Shown here piece after piece: positions 28,294-36,148 of a stretch of 64,000 nucleotides of DNA. The notes under the pieces are model-generated. The model worked only from the letters and a program-made list of their open reading frames with translations. It searched no databases and was not told the DNA's origin. A program made the translations under genes and the position numbers. This DNA is from Halieaceae bacterium UBA4452 (GTDB lineage: Bacteria > Pseudomonadota > Gammaproteobacteria > Pseudomonadales > Halieaceae), in assembly GCA_002389505.1 (NCBI GenBank), contig DGPA01000019.1:1-64000 (forward strand), in the 5' to 3' direction. The number at the start of each line of letters is the position of its first letter. The stretch's first letter is position 1.

Positions 28294-28455
28294 ATGAGCA
28301 TTAGAATACCAATCAGCACCAGAGTAAGGAAAAAGCGACCTGATTTTCTATGGGTACTGGTCTTCATTGTAAGCCTTGGCGCCCTATCCACTCAGCTCAT
28401 TGGTGACGACAATCCCCCTATGGCCCTCCAGCAAGCTGCTACTACCGTTCAGTAG
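28294..28455 (+). CDS. small single-pass membrane protein, unknown
   Basis: A 53-residue product starting MSIRIPISTRVRKKRP. It has a basic N-terminus, one hydrophobic helix (about residues 18-36, FLWVLVFIVSLGALSTQLI), and a short polar tail. An upstream TTG at 28222 would add 24 residues of unconvincing composition. No strong Shine-Dalgarno was seen. I do not recognise a family. Support comes from the coherent membrane topology, its position in a gap of about 400 bases, the CRP-like site upstream and a strong inverted repeat after its stop. Confidence 0.4.
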   Translation: MSIRIPISTRVRKKRPDFLWVLVFIVSLGALSTQLIGDDNPPMALQQAATTVQ

Positions 28456-28465
28456 ACGGCTCACG

Positions 28466-28499
28466 GCCAATAAACAAGGTGGGGACATGGTTTATTGGC
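28466..28499. repeat. 10-bp perfect inverted repeat between convergent genes
   Basis: GCCAATAAAC at 28466-28475 is the exact reverse complement of GTTTATTGGC at 28490-28499, with a 14-base loop. It lies 11 bases after the small membrane ORF stop and 27 bases before the end of convergent ygfA. No T-run follows on either strand. It may be a two-way terminator or RNA-stabilising hairpin, or a protein-binding palindrome. Confidence 0.6.
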
Positions 28500-28526
28500 G
28501 GGTCCGGGAAACAGCACCCTTATCCA

Positions 28527-29114
28527 TTAATCGCGGTCTATAGCGTCGAACCACTCTATGGCCTGGTCGCTGAGATAACCCTGTACGCGCTGATCATGGG
28601 CTTCTTCTGGAAGTCGATGACAGCGCTGCCAGCTATAACCGACACCACAGGCGACACCCTTGTTAATGTCTAGTACGCGGTCATAAAAGCCTCCCCCGTA
28701 ACCCAGTCGAATGCCGTTGTCGTCGCAGGCCAGCAACGGCACCCAGAGAAAATCAATGGATTCATGGGTGACCTGGGGCGCTTCGGGCAGCGGCTCAATG
28801 ACGCCAAGCCGCGATTGGCTTGAGGGGTCTCCTGGCTGCCACAGGTGAAAGGTCAAGTCTCTCCCGGTACCGACTCTGGGGTAGGCCACCTGCTTACCGG
28901 CTTTCCGGGCAATGGTATCGATGGGGGCAAGGTCTATTTCAGAGCCGTAGGCTATGAAACTGGCAACAATGGCAGCGTCTTGCCAAGGCGCCATGCCGAT
29001 CAGGTGACGACTGAGGCGTTGGCTTGCGCGGTTGCGCTGCGAGACCGACGTCTGGTCTCTGCGAGCTCGCCACTGTTGGCGCAGGGCAGATTTTTGTTGC
29101 GCATCTCCTGCCAT
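28527..29114 (-). CDS. ygfA: 5-formyltetrahydrofolate cyclo-ligase
   Basis: ATP-dependent conversion of 5-formyl-THF to 5,10-methenyl-THF. The chain has the basic N-terminal helix (KSALRQQWRARRDQ), SEIDLAPI, and the C-terminal motif RLGYGGGFYDRVL of the ATP/folate site. 195 residues, normal length. It sits downstream of zapA and 6S RNA on the same strand, the classic zapA-ssrS-ygfA unit, and in E. coli the 6S precursor is processed from a transcript joined to this gene. Confidence 0.95.
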   Translation of the reverse strand: MAGDAQQKSALRQQWRARRDQTSVSQRNRASQRLSRHLIGMAPWQDAAIVASFIAYGSEIDLAPIDTIARKAGKQVAYPRVGTGRDLTFHLWQPGDPSSQSRLGVIEPLPEAPQVTHESIDFLWVPLLACDDNGIRLGYGGGFYDRVLDINKGVACGVGYSWQRCHRLPEEAHDQRVQGYLSDQAIEWFDAIDRD

Positions 29115-29187
29115 AGTGGTGTGCCTCGCTCATGGTACGACGCGCGTTGACCCCCGTCTTTTTTGGAGCGCGCTACCATAGAAAAAA

Positions 29188-29361
29188 GATCCCAGCGTAC
29201 CGCTGACAGGTTCGCCCTTGAACCCTGCGGTTCAAGGTGGTGACCGCCGCACTGCATCAGACTTTCCGGTCATGCCGGACATGAGCAACAACAGCGTTCG
29301 GTGGTCCCCAGGTAATGCATTATCGGCTCGAGGACTTGCTGTCTGGCGAATACGCTAGGAC
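29188..29361 (-). ncRNA. ssrS: 6S RNA
   Basis: Regulatory RNA that binds sigma-70 RNA polymerase by mimicking an open promoter. On the minus strand the region between zapA and ygfA carries two hallmarks of 6S RNA: GAGCCGATA (29321-29329) and the hairpin CCTTGAACC/GGTTCAAGG (29216-29237). A closing stem forms between CCTAGCGTA near the 5' end and TACGCTGGG (29191-29199) near the 3' end, allowing one G-U pair. A T6 run follows just past it. Ends are estimated to within several bases; length is about 175 bases. Confidence 0.88.
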
Positions 29362-29368
29362 GAGGAAC

Positions 29369-29399
29369 AGTATAATGGAAAGTGGCTAGTTGATTTCAA
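29369..29399 (-). promoter_or_regulatory. 6S RNA promoter overlapping the end of zapA
   Basis: On the minus strand, TATACT at 29374-29369 sits about seven bases before the inferred 6S RNA 5' end, and TTGAAA at 29399-29394 lies upstream with a long 19-base spacer. The -35 box falls within the last codons of zapA. Confidence 0.45.
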
Positions 29400-29703
29400 G
29401 CTGTCTTAGCTGGTATAGGGCTTCATCCAACTGACTATTTAGGGTGGCCACGCGATCCTCATGATTGTCGATACCATGGGGCGCTCCGCTATTGCGAGAG
29501 TGAAGCAAGTCATAGCTTAAGTTTAACGCCGCCATGATGGCCACCCGCTCCAGTCCAATAACCTTCCCTGCGGCCCTAATATCACGCATTTGGACATCTA
29601 AGTGTCTGGCGGCGTCAAGCAATTCTTCTTCTTGTTCCGGCGGGCAAGCTACTTGATATTCCTTGTCGAGAATTTCTACAGTAATGGTGGGCACGCGATT
29701 CAT
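29386..29703 (-). CDS. zapA: cell division protein ZapA
   Basis: Promotes FtsZ bundling at the Z-ring. The 105-residue protein has the globular N-terminal head (VEILDKEYQVACPPEQEEELLDAA, shown as the typical IxIxGxxYxxxCP pattern) and a C-terminal coiled coil with AALNLSYDLL. It overlaps the upstream coiled-coil gene by four bases (ATGA-type), and the 6S RNA begins just downstream. Confidence 0.93.
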   Translation of the reverse strand: MNRVPTITVEILDKEYQVACPPEQEEELLDAARHLDVQMRDIRAAGKVIGLERVAIMAALNLSYDLLHSRNSGAPHGIDNHEDRVATLNSQLDEALYQLRQLEIN

Positions 29704-29912
29704 TGGCCACTGCTCTCTATAGCCCGTAACCTTTCAAGTGTCGTGCTGATGTGCGTTTCTGCGTTCCGCTGACGTTCTAGCAACTCGCGCCGTTCTCGCT
29801 GCAATTCAGCCGTGCGAATTTTTAGCTGATGGTTTTCATGGTTGAGCTCGCGGCTCAACTCAATGAGTTCCGCCACTTTGATTTCTAGCGCTTGGATGAG
29901 TTTCTCTGCCAC
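29700..29912 (-). CDS. ZapB-like coiled-coil protein (TIGR02449 family)
   Basis: A 70-residue, almost wholly alpha-helical coiled coil with heptad Leu/Ile and many Glu/Arg residues (LEIKVAELIELSRELNHEN onward). Short proteins of this kind (TIGR02449) commonly precede zapA in pseudomonads and relatives, and a role at the division site by analogy with ZapB is inferred. It overlaps zapA by four bases and is divergent from ygfB. Confidence 0.82.
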   Translation of the reverse strand: MAEKLIQALEIKVAELIELSRELNHENHQLKIRTAELQRERRELLERQRNAETHISTTLERLRAIESSGQ

Positions 29913-30081
29913 GACAGTTACACTAATCTCTCAGGTGTTGATCACTATAGGGTCGGCATGCAAAGCGGTCAATGGTGTATTAGCAGTATTAGCGCTTAAA
30001 AACCTTTATGATTCAGACCACTGCCGCTGAAAGTGCGGAGACTTATTAATTCTTGCGCCAGTGTGCGCAGAGGAAAATAGT

Positions 30082-30657
30082 GTGCTGGTAGACTCGCTCG
30101 GTGACTACGAAGATATGCCAAGTTGGTCCGAATGCGCCGATGTCTTGTTTGATGCTGGCTTGACGCTCAATCCTTCGGAGCTGCACGGGGCAATCAGCGG
30201 CATGCTCGGCGCGGGCCGCAGGTCGGCTAGCCCGGAAGATCGTGACTACGGACTGCTGATTTTAGAGAAGGCCTTAGCGGTTGATCTGCAAGGTGAAGTC
30301 GCTGAGTTCACCGGCCGTCTCGTTGATGCGACACGTTCGGCGGTGGCAGATGCAGACTTTGCGTTTCGACCCCTGTTACCCGACGACGACGATCCCATTG
30401 ACCAGCGATTACTGTCTTTGGGATGCTGGTCCACGGGGTTTTTAACAGGCTTCACTCAGGCAGTAACAGTCACTAACAGTGCAGGCGATGTTGTGCCCCC
30501 GGATACGGCCGAGGCGCTGAAAGATTTCGCGGCTATCGCTCAAATCGATCCCAGCGAGGACGATGATGAACAGGTTGAGCGCGAGCTCGAGGAACTAATT
30601 GAATACCTGCGGGTAGCCGCAATGAACATTATGCATGATGCTATAGCCAACGAGTAA
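30082..30657 (+). CDS. ygfB: YgfB/UPF0149 family protein
   Basis: All-helical UPF0149 protein. The ELHGAISGMLGAG segment and LGCWSTGFLTGFT are typical, and the family's Asp/Glu-rich tail is present. The GTG at 30082 has AGAGGA seven bases upstream and is preferred over the in-frame GTG at 30061. About 191 residues. It leads the ygfB-pepP-ubiH-ubiI operon. In Pseudomonas aeruginosa YgfB has been tied to regulation of the AmpDh3/AmpC pathway; whether that holds here is unknown. Confidence 0.9.
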   Translation: MLVDSLGDYEDMPSWSECADVLFDAGLTLNPSELHGAISGMLGAGRRSASPEDRDYGLLILEKALAVDLQGEVAEFTGRLVDATRSAVADADFAFRPLLPDDDDPIDQRLLSLGCWSTGFLTGFTQAVTVTNSAGDVVPPDTAEALKDFAAIAQIDPSEDDDEQVERELEELIEYLRVAAMNIMHDAIANE

Positions 30658-30674
30658 GGCAAGAGGAATAGGTT

Positions 30675-31988
30675 ATGACAATAAGTAAGAGTGAGTACGC
30701 CCGGCGCCGAAAACGATTAATGGACATGATGGCGTCAAACAGTATTGCATTAATTCCGGCGGCCAGTGAATGTACTCGCAGCCGAGATACTCAATATCCG
30801 TTTCGACAAGATAGCGATTTTTTGTATCTCACGGGATTTGCCGAGCCGGATGGTGTGTTGGTGTTAATACCAGGCCGGCGCCATGGCCAAGTGCTCTTAT
30901 TTTGTCGGGATCGAGACCCGACAATGGAGCAGTGGCATGGCTATCGAGCCGGCCCTGACGGTGCGGTCAGCACATTTGGGATGGATGACGCGTTTCCCAT
31001 TGATGACATTGATGACATTGTGCCTGGGCTTGTCGAGGGTAAGCAGCATATCTACTACGCAATGGGCCACAACGACACCTTTGACCGAAGCGTCATGGCA
31101 TGGGTCAATCAAATTCGCAGTCAAGTAAGGACGGGTGCAAAGCCACCGGGTGACTTCACTGATCTTGCCTTTCTGTTACACGAACAGCGGTTGTTTAAAA
31201 GTGCCGCTGAGTTGCGCATTATGGCTAAAGCAGGCGATATATCTTCGCAGGCGCACTGTCAGGCAATGCGTGAATGTCGGCCCGGTCGTTATGAGTATCA
31301 ACTGGAGGGCGCTATTGCCCGCACGTTTGCGGAACACGGGGCGCGGTTCCCTGCCTACAACAGTATTGTCGGATCGGGAGCCAATGCCTGTGTTCTGCAT
31401 TACGATGAGAACCGAGATAGGTTAACCGACGGCGATTTGGTGCTTATTGATGCCGGATGTGAATACAAAGGCTATGCCGCCGATATCACTCGGACTTTTC
31501 CTGTCAACGGTAAATTCAGTACTGAGCAGCGTGCACTGTATGATCTTGTTCTAAATGCCCAGCTTGCCGCCATTAAAAAGGTTCGGCCTGGCAACACATG
31601 GAATCAGCCCCACGATGCCACGGTGCGCGTCATCACCCGAGGCCTCATTGCGTTGGGATTACTCAAGGGCAACGAGAAACAGCTGATTAAAGACGGTGCG
31701 TATCGGGATTTTTATATGCATCGCGCAGGGCACTGGCTGGGGATGGATGTCCATGATGTCGGTGATTATCGCATCGATGGTAAATGGCGGCAGTTGGAGC
31801 CGGGTATGGTGTTGACCATTGAGCCGGGTATTTATGTGTCACCGACTAATACCAAGGTGCCAAAAAAGTGGCGCGGTATTGGTATTCGCATTGAGGATGA
31901 CGTCGCGGTGACTGCGTCGGGCTGTCAAGTATTGACCGCAGGCGTGCCGAAAGTTGCCGACGATATTGAAGCTTTGATGGCTAGCTGA
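30675..31988 (+). CDS. pepP: Xaa-Pro aminopeptidase (aminopeptidase P)
   Basis: Dinuclear-metal peptidase that removes N-terminal residues preceding proline. The creatinase-like N-domain is followed by the pita-bread catalytic domain with metal ligands in LIDAGCEYKGYAADITRTF, HRAGHWLGMDVHD, TIEPGIY and IEDDV. 437 residues, full length. A short tandem repeat (ATTGATGAC, two copies near 30998-31018) encodes IDDIDD in the N-domain and is not disruptive. It sits 17 bases after ygfB and five before ubiH. Confidence 0.96.
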   Translation: MTISKSEYARRRKRLMDMMASNSIALIPAASECTRSRDTQYPFRQDSDFLYLTGFAEPDGVLVLIPGRRHGQVLLFCRDRDPTMEQWHGYRAGPDGAVSTFGMDDAFPIDDIDDIVPGLVEGKQHIYYAMGHNDTFDRSVMAWVNQIRSQVRTGAKPPGDFTDLAFLLHEQRLFKSAAELRIMAKAGDISSQAHCQAMRECRPGRYEYQLEGAIARTFAEHGARFPAYNSIVGSGANACVLHYDENRDRLTDGDLVLIDAGCEYKGYAADITRTFPVNGKFSTEQRALYDLVLNAQLAAIKKVRPGNTWNQPHDATVRVITRGLIALGLLKGNEKQLIKDGAYRDFYMHRAGHWLGMDVHDVGDYRIDGKWRQLEPGMVLTIEPGIYVSPTNTKVPKKWRGIGIRIEDDVAVTASGCQVLTAGVPKVADDIEALMAS

Positions 31989-31993
31989 AGGCA

Positions 31994-33247
31994 ATGACTG
32001 CGCGGATTGTTATTATCGGCGGTGGCATGGTGGGATTGGGCTTCGCCGTGACCTGTCGCTACGCGCTCCCTAGCGCTAAAATTACGGTACTCGAGGCCCG
32101 CCCCATTCCCACCGGTACGCCTAGTCCTCTGGACACCCGTGCGTCAGCATTAAACTTAGCCAGTCAGTCGATTCTCACAGCGTTAGATGTCTGGAGCCCC
32201 ATGGCTGCGTCAGCCGGTATCATTCATCAGATTCATGTGTCCAACCAGGCGCGTTTCGGTAGTGCAGTCATTGAATCGACTGACTTGGGCGTTGAGGCAT
32301 TGGGTTTTGTGGTTGAAAACCATGTCATTGGTCGAGCGTTAAAAAACCGTGCAGACGCCTTGGGTATCGCTCTCGAGGCGCCCTGTGAGGTGCAACAACT
32401 GCTCACCGATCAACAGCAGCCCGGAGTGAGATTGGTCAATGGTGAAACAAGGCGGGCTGATTTGGTAATTGTGGCTGACGGTAGTCAATCGTCGCTGCGC
32501 CAACAGTTGGGTATTGATGTGCAGTGGCATTGCACCGAACAGCATGCGGTGGTGGCCAATGTAAGTTTTGCTGGCGTTCAGCAGGGCATTGCTTTTGAGC
32601 GCTTTACCCCCACCGGTCCCATGGCGTTGCTGCCATTACCTGACACCAGCGTAGCTGAGCAGCGTTTTAATGTCGTGTGGTCGCTCAATGAGGCGCGTGC
32701 AGCGCAGGTTATGGCTTTGGACAGCGACGCATTTTTATCGCAGTTGCAGGCCGCATTTGGCTGGCGATTAGGTCGTGCGCTGCGGGTCGGGCGCCGCAGT
32801 ACCTGGCCGTTAAATCGGGTGCGTGTCCGAGAGCAGCGCCGTTCTGGCTTCTTAATTGCGGGTAATGCTGCCCATGGCATTCATCCGGTAGCAGGACAAG
32901 GGCTCAATTTGTCGCTGCGCGACGCGGCCAGTCTTGGTGCGAGCCTCAAATCATGGAGCCATCAAGGTGTCGCACTGGGTGACTCGCAGGTGCTCAGAGA
33001 TTATGAAGCCCGGGTGATAGCAGATCAGGATCGGATAGTAGAGGCCACAGATAGGTTGTCGACACTTTTTCAGACCCGAGGCCTGGCATTGGATTTGCCG
33101 AGAGATGCAGCGCTGACGCTGTTAGATGTTCTAAAACCCTTACGTCGCTCGATTGCTCAGCGAGGTACAGGCTTAGATGTGTTGGCCAAGCCCGCGTGGG
33201 CGCCACTTTTTTCAGCAGACGAATCCGATGTGCAGGTCACTGGATGA
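31994..33247 (+). CDS. ubiH: 2-octaprenyl-6-methoxyphenol hydroxylase UbiH
   Basis: Flavin monooxygenase acting on the ubiquinone ring. The FAD motif IIGGGMVGLGFA is at the start; the DG motif (VIVADGSQSSLRQQLG) and the GNAAHGIHPVAGQGLNLSLRD flavin-binding segment are intact. 417 residues. It is followed by a paralogue with a four-base overlap, as in the E. coli ubiH-ubiI pair, so UbiH is assigned by position. Confidence 0.92.
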   Translation: MTARIVIIGGGMVGLGFAVTCRYALPSAKITVLEARPIPTGTPSPLDTRASALNLASQSILTALDVWSPMAASAGIIHQIHVSNQARFGSAVIESTDLGVEALGFVVENHVIGRALKNRADALGIALEAPCEVQQLLTDQQQPGVRLVNGETRRADLVIVADGSQSSLRQQLGIDVQWHCTEQHAVVANVSFAGVQQGIAFERFTPTGPMALLPLPDTSVAEQRFNVVWSLNEARAAQVMALDSDAFLSQLQAAFGWRLGRALRVGRRSTWPLNRVRVREQRRSGFLIAGNAAHGIHPVAGQGLNLSLRDAASLGASLKSWSHQGVALGDSQVLRDYEARVIADQDRIVEATDRLSTLFQTRGLALDLPRDAALTLLDVLKPLRRSIAQRGTGLDVLAKPAWAPLFSADESDVQVTG

Positions 33248-34437
33248 ACGAGACCGATGTCATTATTGCAGGGGCGGGAATTGCCGGGTTAAGTCTGGCC
33301 GCGTTGTTATCTCAGCGAGGCTTGCGAGTCGTTGTTGTAGATGGCGCTCCCCACCCTGATCGCCTGGGGCCATTGGGCGCCGGCGTAAATGATTGGGATC
33401 GTCGCGTCAGCGCGCTGACGCCTGCTTCAAGCGCTTTATTGACCGACATAGGCGCATGGGCCGCTATCGTGGAGAAGCGAAGTGCCGCCTATGACAGTAT
33501 GCGCGTTTGGGACGCCGAGGGCACTGGCGCCGTTGCCTTTACCGCGTTCGAGGTTGGCGCGCCAGACTTAGGCCATATTGTTGAAAATCGAATAACGGTT
33601 GACGCATTACTCGGCGTGCTCGAGCGCGAAAAGACTGTAGCCGTGCGCTGGAATGATCCCATTATCGCCGTTAATAACCACCATACCGCAGGGGTGCAAG
33701 TGACCACTGAGAACGGCGATCGTGTGACGGCCCCTCTGCTGGTGGGTGCTGATGGCGCCAAGTCAATCGTTCGAAGGCAGCTGGGTTTCCGCGTTCGACA
33801 GTGGTCATATGAGCAGAGCGCTATTGTCGCGACGATCGCACTTGAGCAGCATCATAATGCCAGGTGCTATCAAGCCTTTTTAGCCACCGGACCGCTGGCC
33901 TTGTTACCCTTGGCTGATCCCTTGTTATGCTCCATCGTCTGGTCTCTCGACACCTCTTCGGTGGATGCCGTTCGGGCGTTAACAGATGCGGATTTTGTCC
34001 TGGCCTTGAACAGGGCACTGGGTGATCAAGCGCCCCCCGTTGCTAAGGTGGGCGCTCGAGCTATGTTTCCACTACAGCAATGCCATGCTGTCGATTATGT
34101 CCAGACCAGAGTGGCCTTGGTAGCTGATGCTGCGCACGCAATACACCCCTTAGCTGGGCAGGGCATCAATTTGGGTTTGGCTGATGTTGGCGTGCTTGCA
34201 GATGAAATTGAGCAGGCGACAAGTGCGCAGGTAGATTGGGGTGACTTAGCGGTGCTCCGCCGTTATCAGCGTCGTCGGAAAACCGAAAATTTGGCGACAA
34301 TGGCAGCCATGGAAGGCTTTAAGCGTGGCTTTGGCAGTGGCAATCCAGCGCTTCGTGTGTTGCGCAATGCGGGCCTATCGTGGGTAAATAAAAGTCCACA
34401 CATTAAGCGATGGCTGACAATGCAGGCGCTCAGTTAG
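33244..34437 (+). CDS. ubiI: UbiI/VisC-type ubiquinone hydroxylase
   Basis: Second flavin hydroxylase of ubiquinone synthesis, expected to hydroxylate C5. It has VIIAGAGIAGLSLAALL (FAD), LLVGADGAKSIVRRQLG and VADAAHAIHPLAGQGINLGL. The ATG at 33244 overlaps the ubiH stop (ATGA); a longer frame within ubiH is rejected. 397 residues. The ATP-grasp gene follows after 36 bases on the same strand. Confidence 0.92.
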   Translation: MNETDVIIAGAGIAGLSLAALLSQRGLRVVVVDGAPHPDRLGPLGAGVNDWDRRVSALTPASSALLTDIGAWAAIVEKRSAAYDSMRVWDAEGTGAVAFTAFEVGAPDLGHIVENRITVDALLGVLEREKTVAVRWNDPIIAVNNHHTAGVQVTTENGDRVTAPLLVGADGAKSIVRRQLGFRVRQWSYEQSAIVATIALEQHHNARCYQAFLATGPLALLPLADPLLCSIVWSLDTSSVDAVRALTDADFVLALNRALGDQAPPVAKVGARAMFPLQQCHAVDYVQTRVALVADAAHAIHPLAGQGINLGLADVGVLADEIEQATSAQVDWGDLAVLRRYQRRRKTENLATMAAMEGFKRGFGSGNPALRVLRNAGLSWVNKSPHIKRWLTMQALS

Positions 34438-34473
34438 GCAACAGCAAGGACACCCGTAGAGACGATTTATCTA

Positions 34474-36081
34474 ATGAAGTGCACGCTCAGAAAAATGTCA
34501 GGATATTTGTACGGCTCGGTTCAGCCCGCAATCGCTATTTCAGTGGAAAAAGAGCCGCTAACTGATAACAAGCGGCGTGATGGCTTAACCGAATGTGCAG
34601 TCCTCTTTTCAAACATGTGTGAAATGCCAGAGCGGCCATTGTTTGATAACGTGGGGGCTGCCACTCCCAATGAATTTCTGACCCATCTTGTTGAGTCGCT
34701 GTGTGCATTAAATACGCATTGCGGTGACCAGCGTTTCACCCCTATTAAATATTTAGACGAAGAAAACTATGAAACCTATATTGTTCCGACGGTTTCACCA
34801 GACCTTGCTGCGCTCAATTTTTCGTCGCTGACCACCTTTCTTAAGAAACATAAAGATCACTTAACGCTGGAAGCAGTCAAGGGTTTTGTCAACACTCTAC
34901 GTGCTAAAAATAGGGTTTTTCTGCCGCTAGGCACCAACGCGATGAACTTCATTTTTGCGGCCATAGCCCGAAAAATTCCTTTTAAGATACTGTCCAACCG
35001 GCATATTATTTTTGGTTATGGAAGTAGCTCTGTAATTTTTATGAGCTCAGTGACGTCTAGAGAAAATGCAGTTGGTGTGGACCTTGCCGACAGTAAACTG
35101 TTAACTAAAACATTATTGGGGCTGGCAGAATTGCCTGTGGCAAAGGGATTTGGGATTGATTCTATTGATAGTGCTGTAAAGCGAGCAAGTGAGATAGGTT
35201 ATCCGGTTGTGTTGAAACCTGTGTGTGGCCGTCAGGGGCGTGGTGTTATCCCTGGTATCGCGTCTGAAGACGCCTTAAGGACTGCTTATTCACGTGTTAG
35301 GGCGACAGGCGAAAATAAGCTGCTTATAGAAAAGCACATATCAGGTGAGTGCCACCGAATTACTGTTCTCAACGGGAAAATAATCAATGCCTTTGAGATG
35401 CAATCAGCTCGCGTTGTCGGGGATGGTAAGTCATCTGTCAGCGATCTAATTGAGCAGGAGAATCTTCGACCGAGCCGTAATGTCGCGATCAGTTCAATGT
35501 GCAAGATCATAGTAGATAATGACGTTATGGATATCCTGAAACAGCAGGGGATAGAGCTTGCTACGGTTCCTGAACAAGGCGATACGGTTTTTCTGGCCTT
35601 CGTTTCCAATGAGAGCAGAGGCGGAATGTATTATGAATGTACAGCGCGCTTGCATCCAGAAAATGCCAGGTTATGTATCGCAGTTGCTGAGACAATGAAC
35701 CTATCGTTAAGTGGAATTGACTTTATATCAGAAGACGCATCAAAGCCGTGGTTCGAAAACAACGCCATGATTTGTGAGGTCAATGCGCAGCCGCAGCTAG
35801 GAGAGTTTGGTGAAGACAGCGAGATATTTTTCGCTGTTTTAGACTCAGCGCAGCCGATGGCGGTTCCCATAAATCTGACAATATCGAACGATGAAACCCA
35901 TCAATCATCTGGGCTCTTTAATAAGACCCTCAATGCAATAGATCTGTATCTCACTCCTGCTGAGGTGTTTCGCAATGGCTGTCCCGCACAGTACTTTACT
36001 ACGCTTACGATAGCTGAAAATGTGCCAATCAGTGTTCGTCGATCACTTATAGATGCGCTGGTGAGCATCGAGCCTTTATAG
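34474..36081 (+). CDS. CphA-like ATP-grasp ligase lacking the Mur-ligase domain
   Basis: ATP-grasp carboxylate-amine ligase. The order from about residue 55 resembles the first half of cyanophycin synthetase: a small alpha/beta N-domain, then the segment FGYGSSSVIF (about 180-189), an ATP-grasp domain with VVLKPVCGRQGRGV (Lys248 and the glycine-rich loop), VVGDGKSSVSDLIEQEN, and the metal-binding end CEVNAQPQLGEF. Real cyanophycin synthetase is near 870-900 residues because of a C-terminal Mur-ligase domain; here only about 95 residues follow the ATP-grasp core. Hand counts give 19, 29 and 24 G+C of 60 in the lines beginning 34981, 35041 and 35701, against 41 of 60 at 33361 in ubiI. An amino-acid or peptide ligase is likely; the substrate is unknown. 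An internal ATG at 34495 is an alternative start. Confidence 0.8.
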   Translation: MKCTLRKMSGYLYGSVQPAIAISVEKEPLTDNKRRDGLTECAVLFSNMCEMPERPLFDNVGAATPNEFLTHLVESLCALNTHCGDQRFTPIKYLDEENYETYIVPTVSPDLAALNFSSLTTFLKKHKDHLTLEAVKGFVNTLRAKNRVFLPLGTNAMNFIFAAIARKIPFKILSNRHIIFGYGSSSVIFMSSVTSRENAVGVDLADSKLLTKTLLGLAELPVAKGFGIDSIDSAVKRASEIGYPVVLKPVCGRQGRGVIPGIASEDALRTAYSRVRATGENKLLIEKHISGECHRITVLNGKIINAFEMQSARVVGDGKSSVSDLIEQENLRPSRNVAISSMCKIIVDNDVMDILKQQGIELATVPEQGDTVFLAFVSNESRGGMYYECTARLHPENARLCIAVAETMNLSLSGIDFISEDASKPWFENNAMICEVNAQPQLGEFGEDSEIFFAVLDSAQPMAVPINLTISNDETHQSSGLFNKTLNAIDLYLTPAEVFRNGCPAQYFTTLTIAENVPISVRRSLIDALVSIEPL

Positions 36082-36148
36082 TTCATCAGCTGAAGGTGAT
36101 GTAGAGTCAGACGACAAACCTGTTAGGGTCAGGTGATGGTCTTTGGGT

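Noticed and set aside
30998..31020. Tandem ATTGATGAC repeat as a microsatellite or CRISPR fragment
   Set aside because: Only two full copies, in frame inside pepP, encoding IDDIDD; no spacers or arrays follow.
34474..36081. Cyanophycin synthetase
   Set aside because: The Mur-ligase domain is absent and no cyanophycinase is near, so a full CphA call is not supported.
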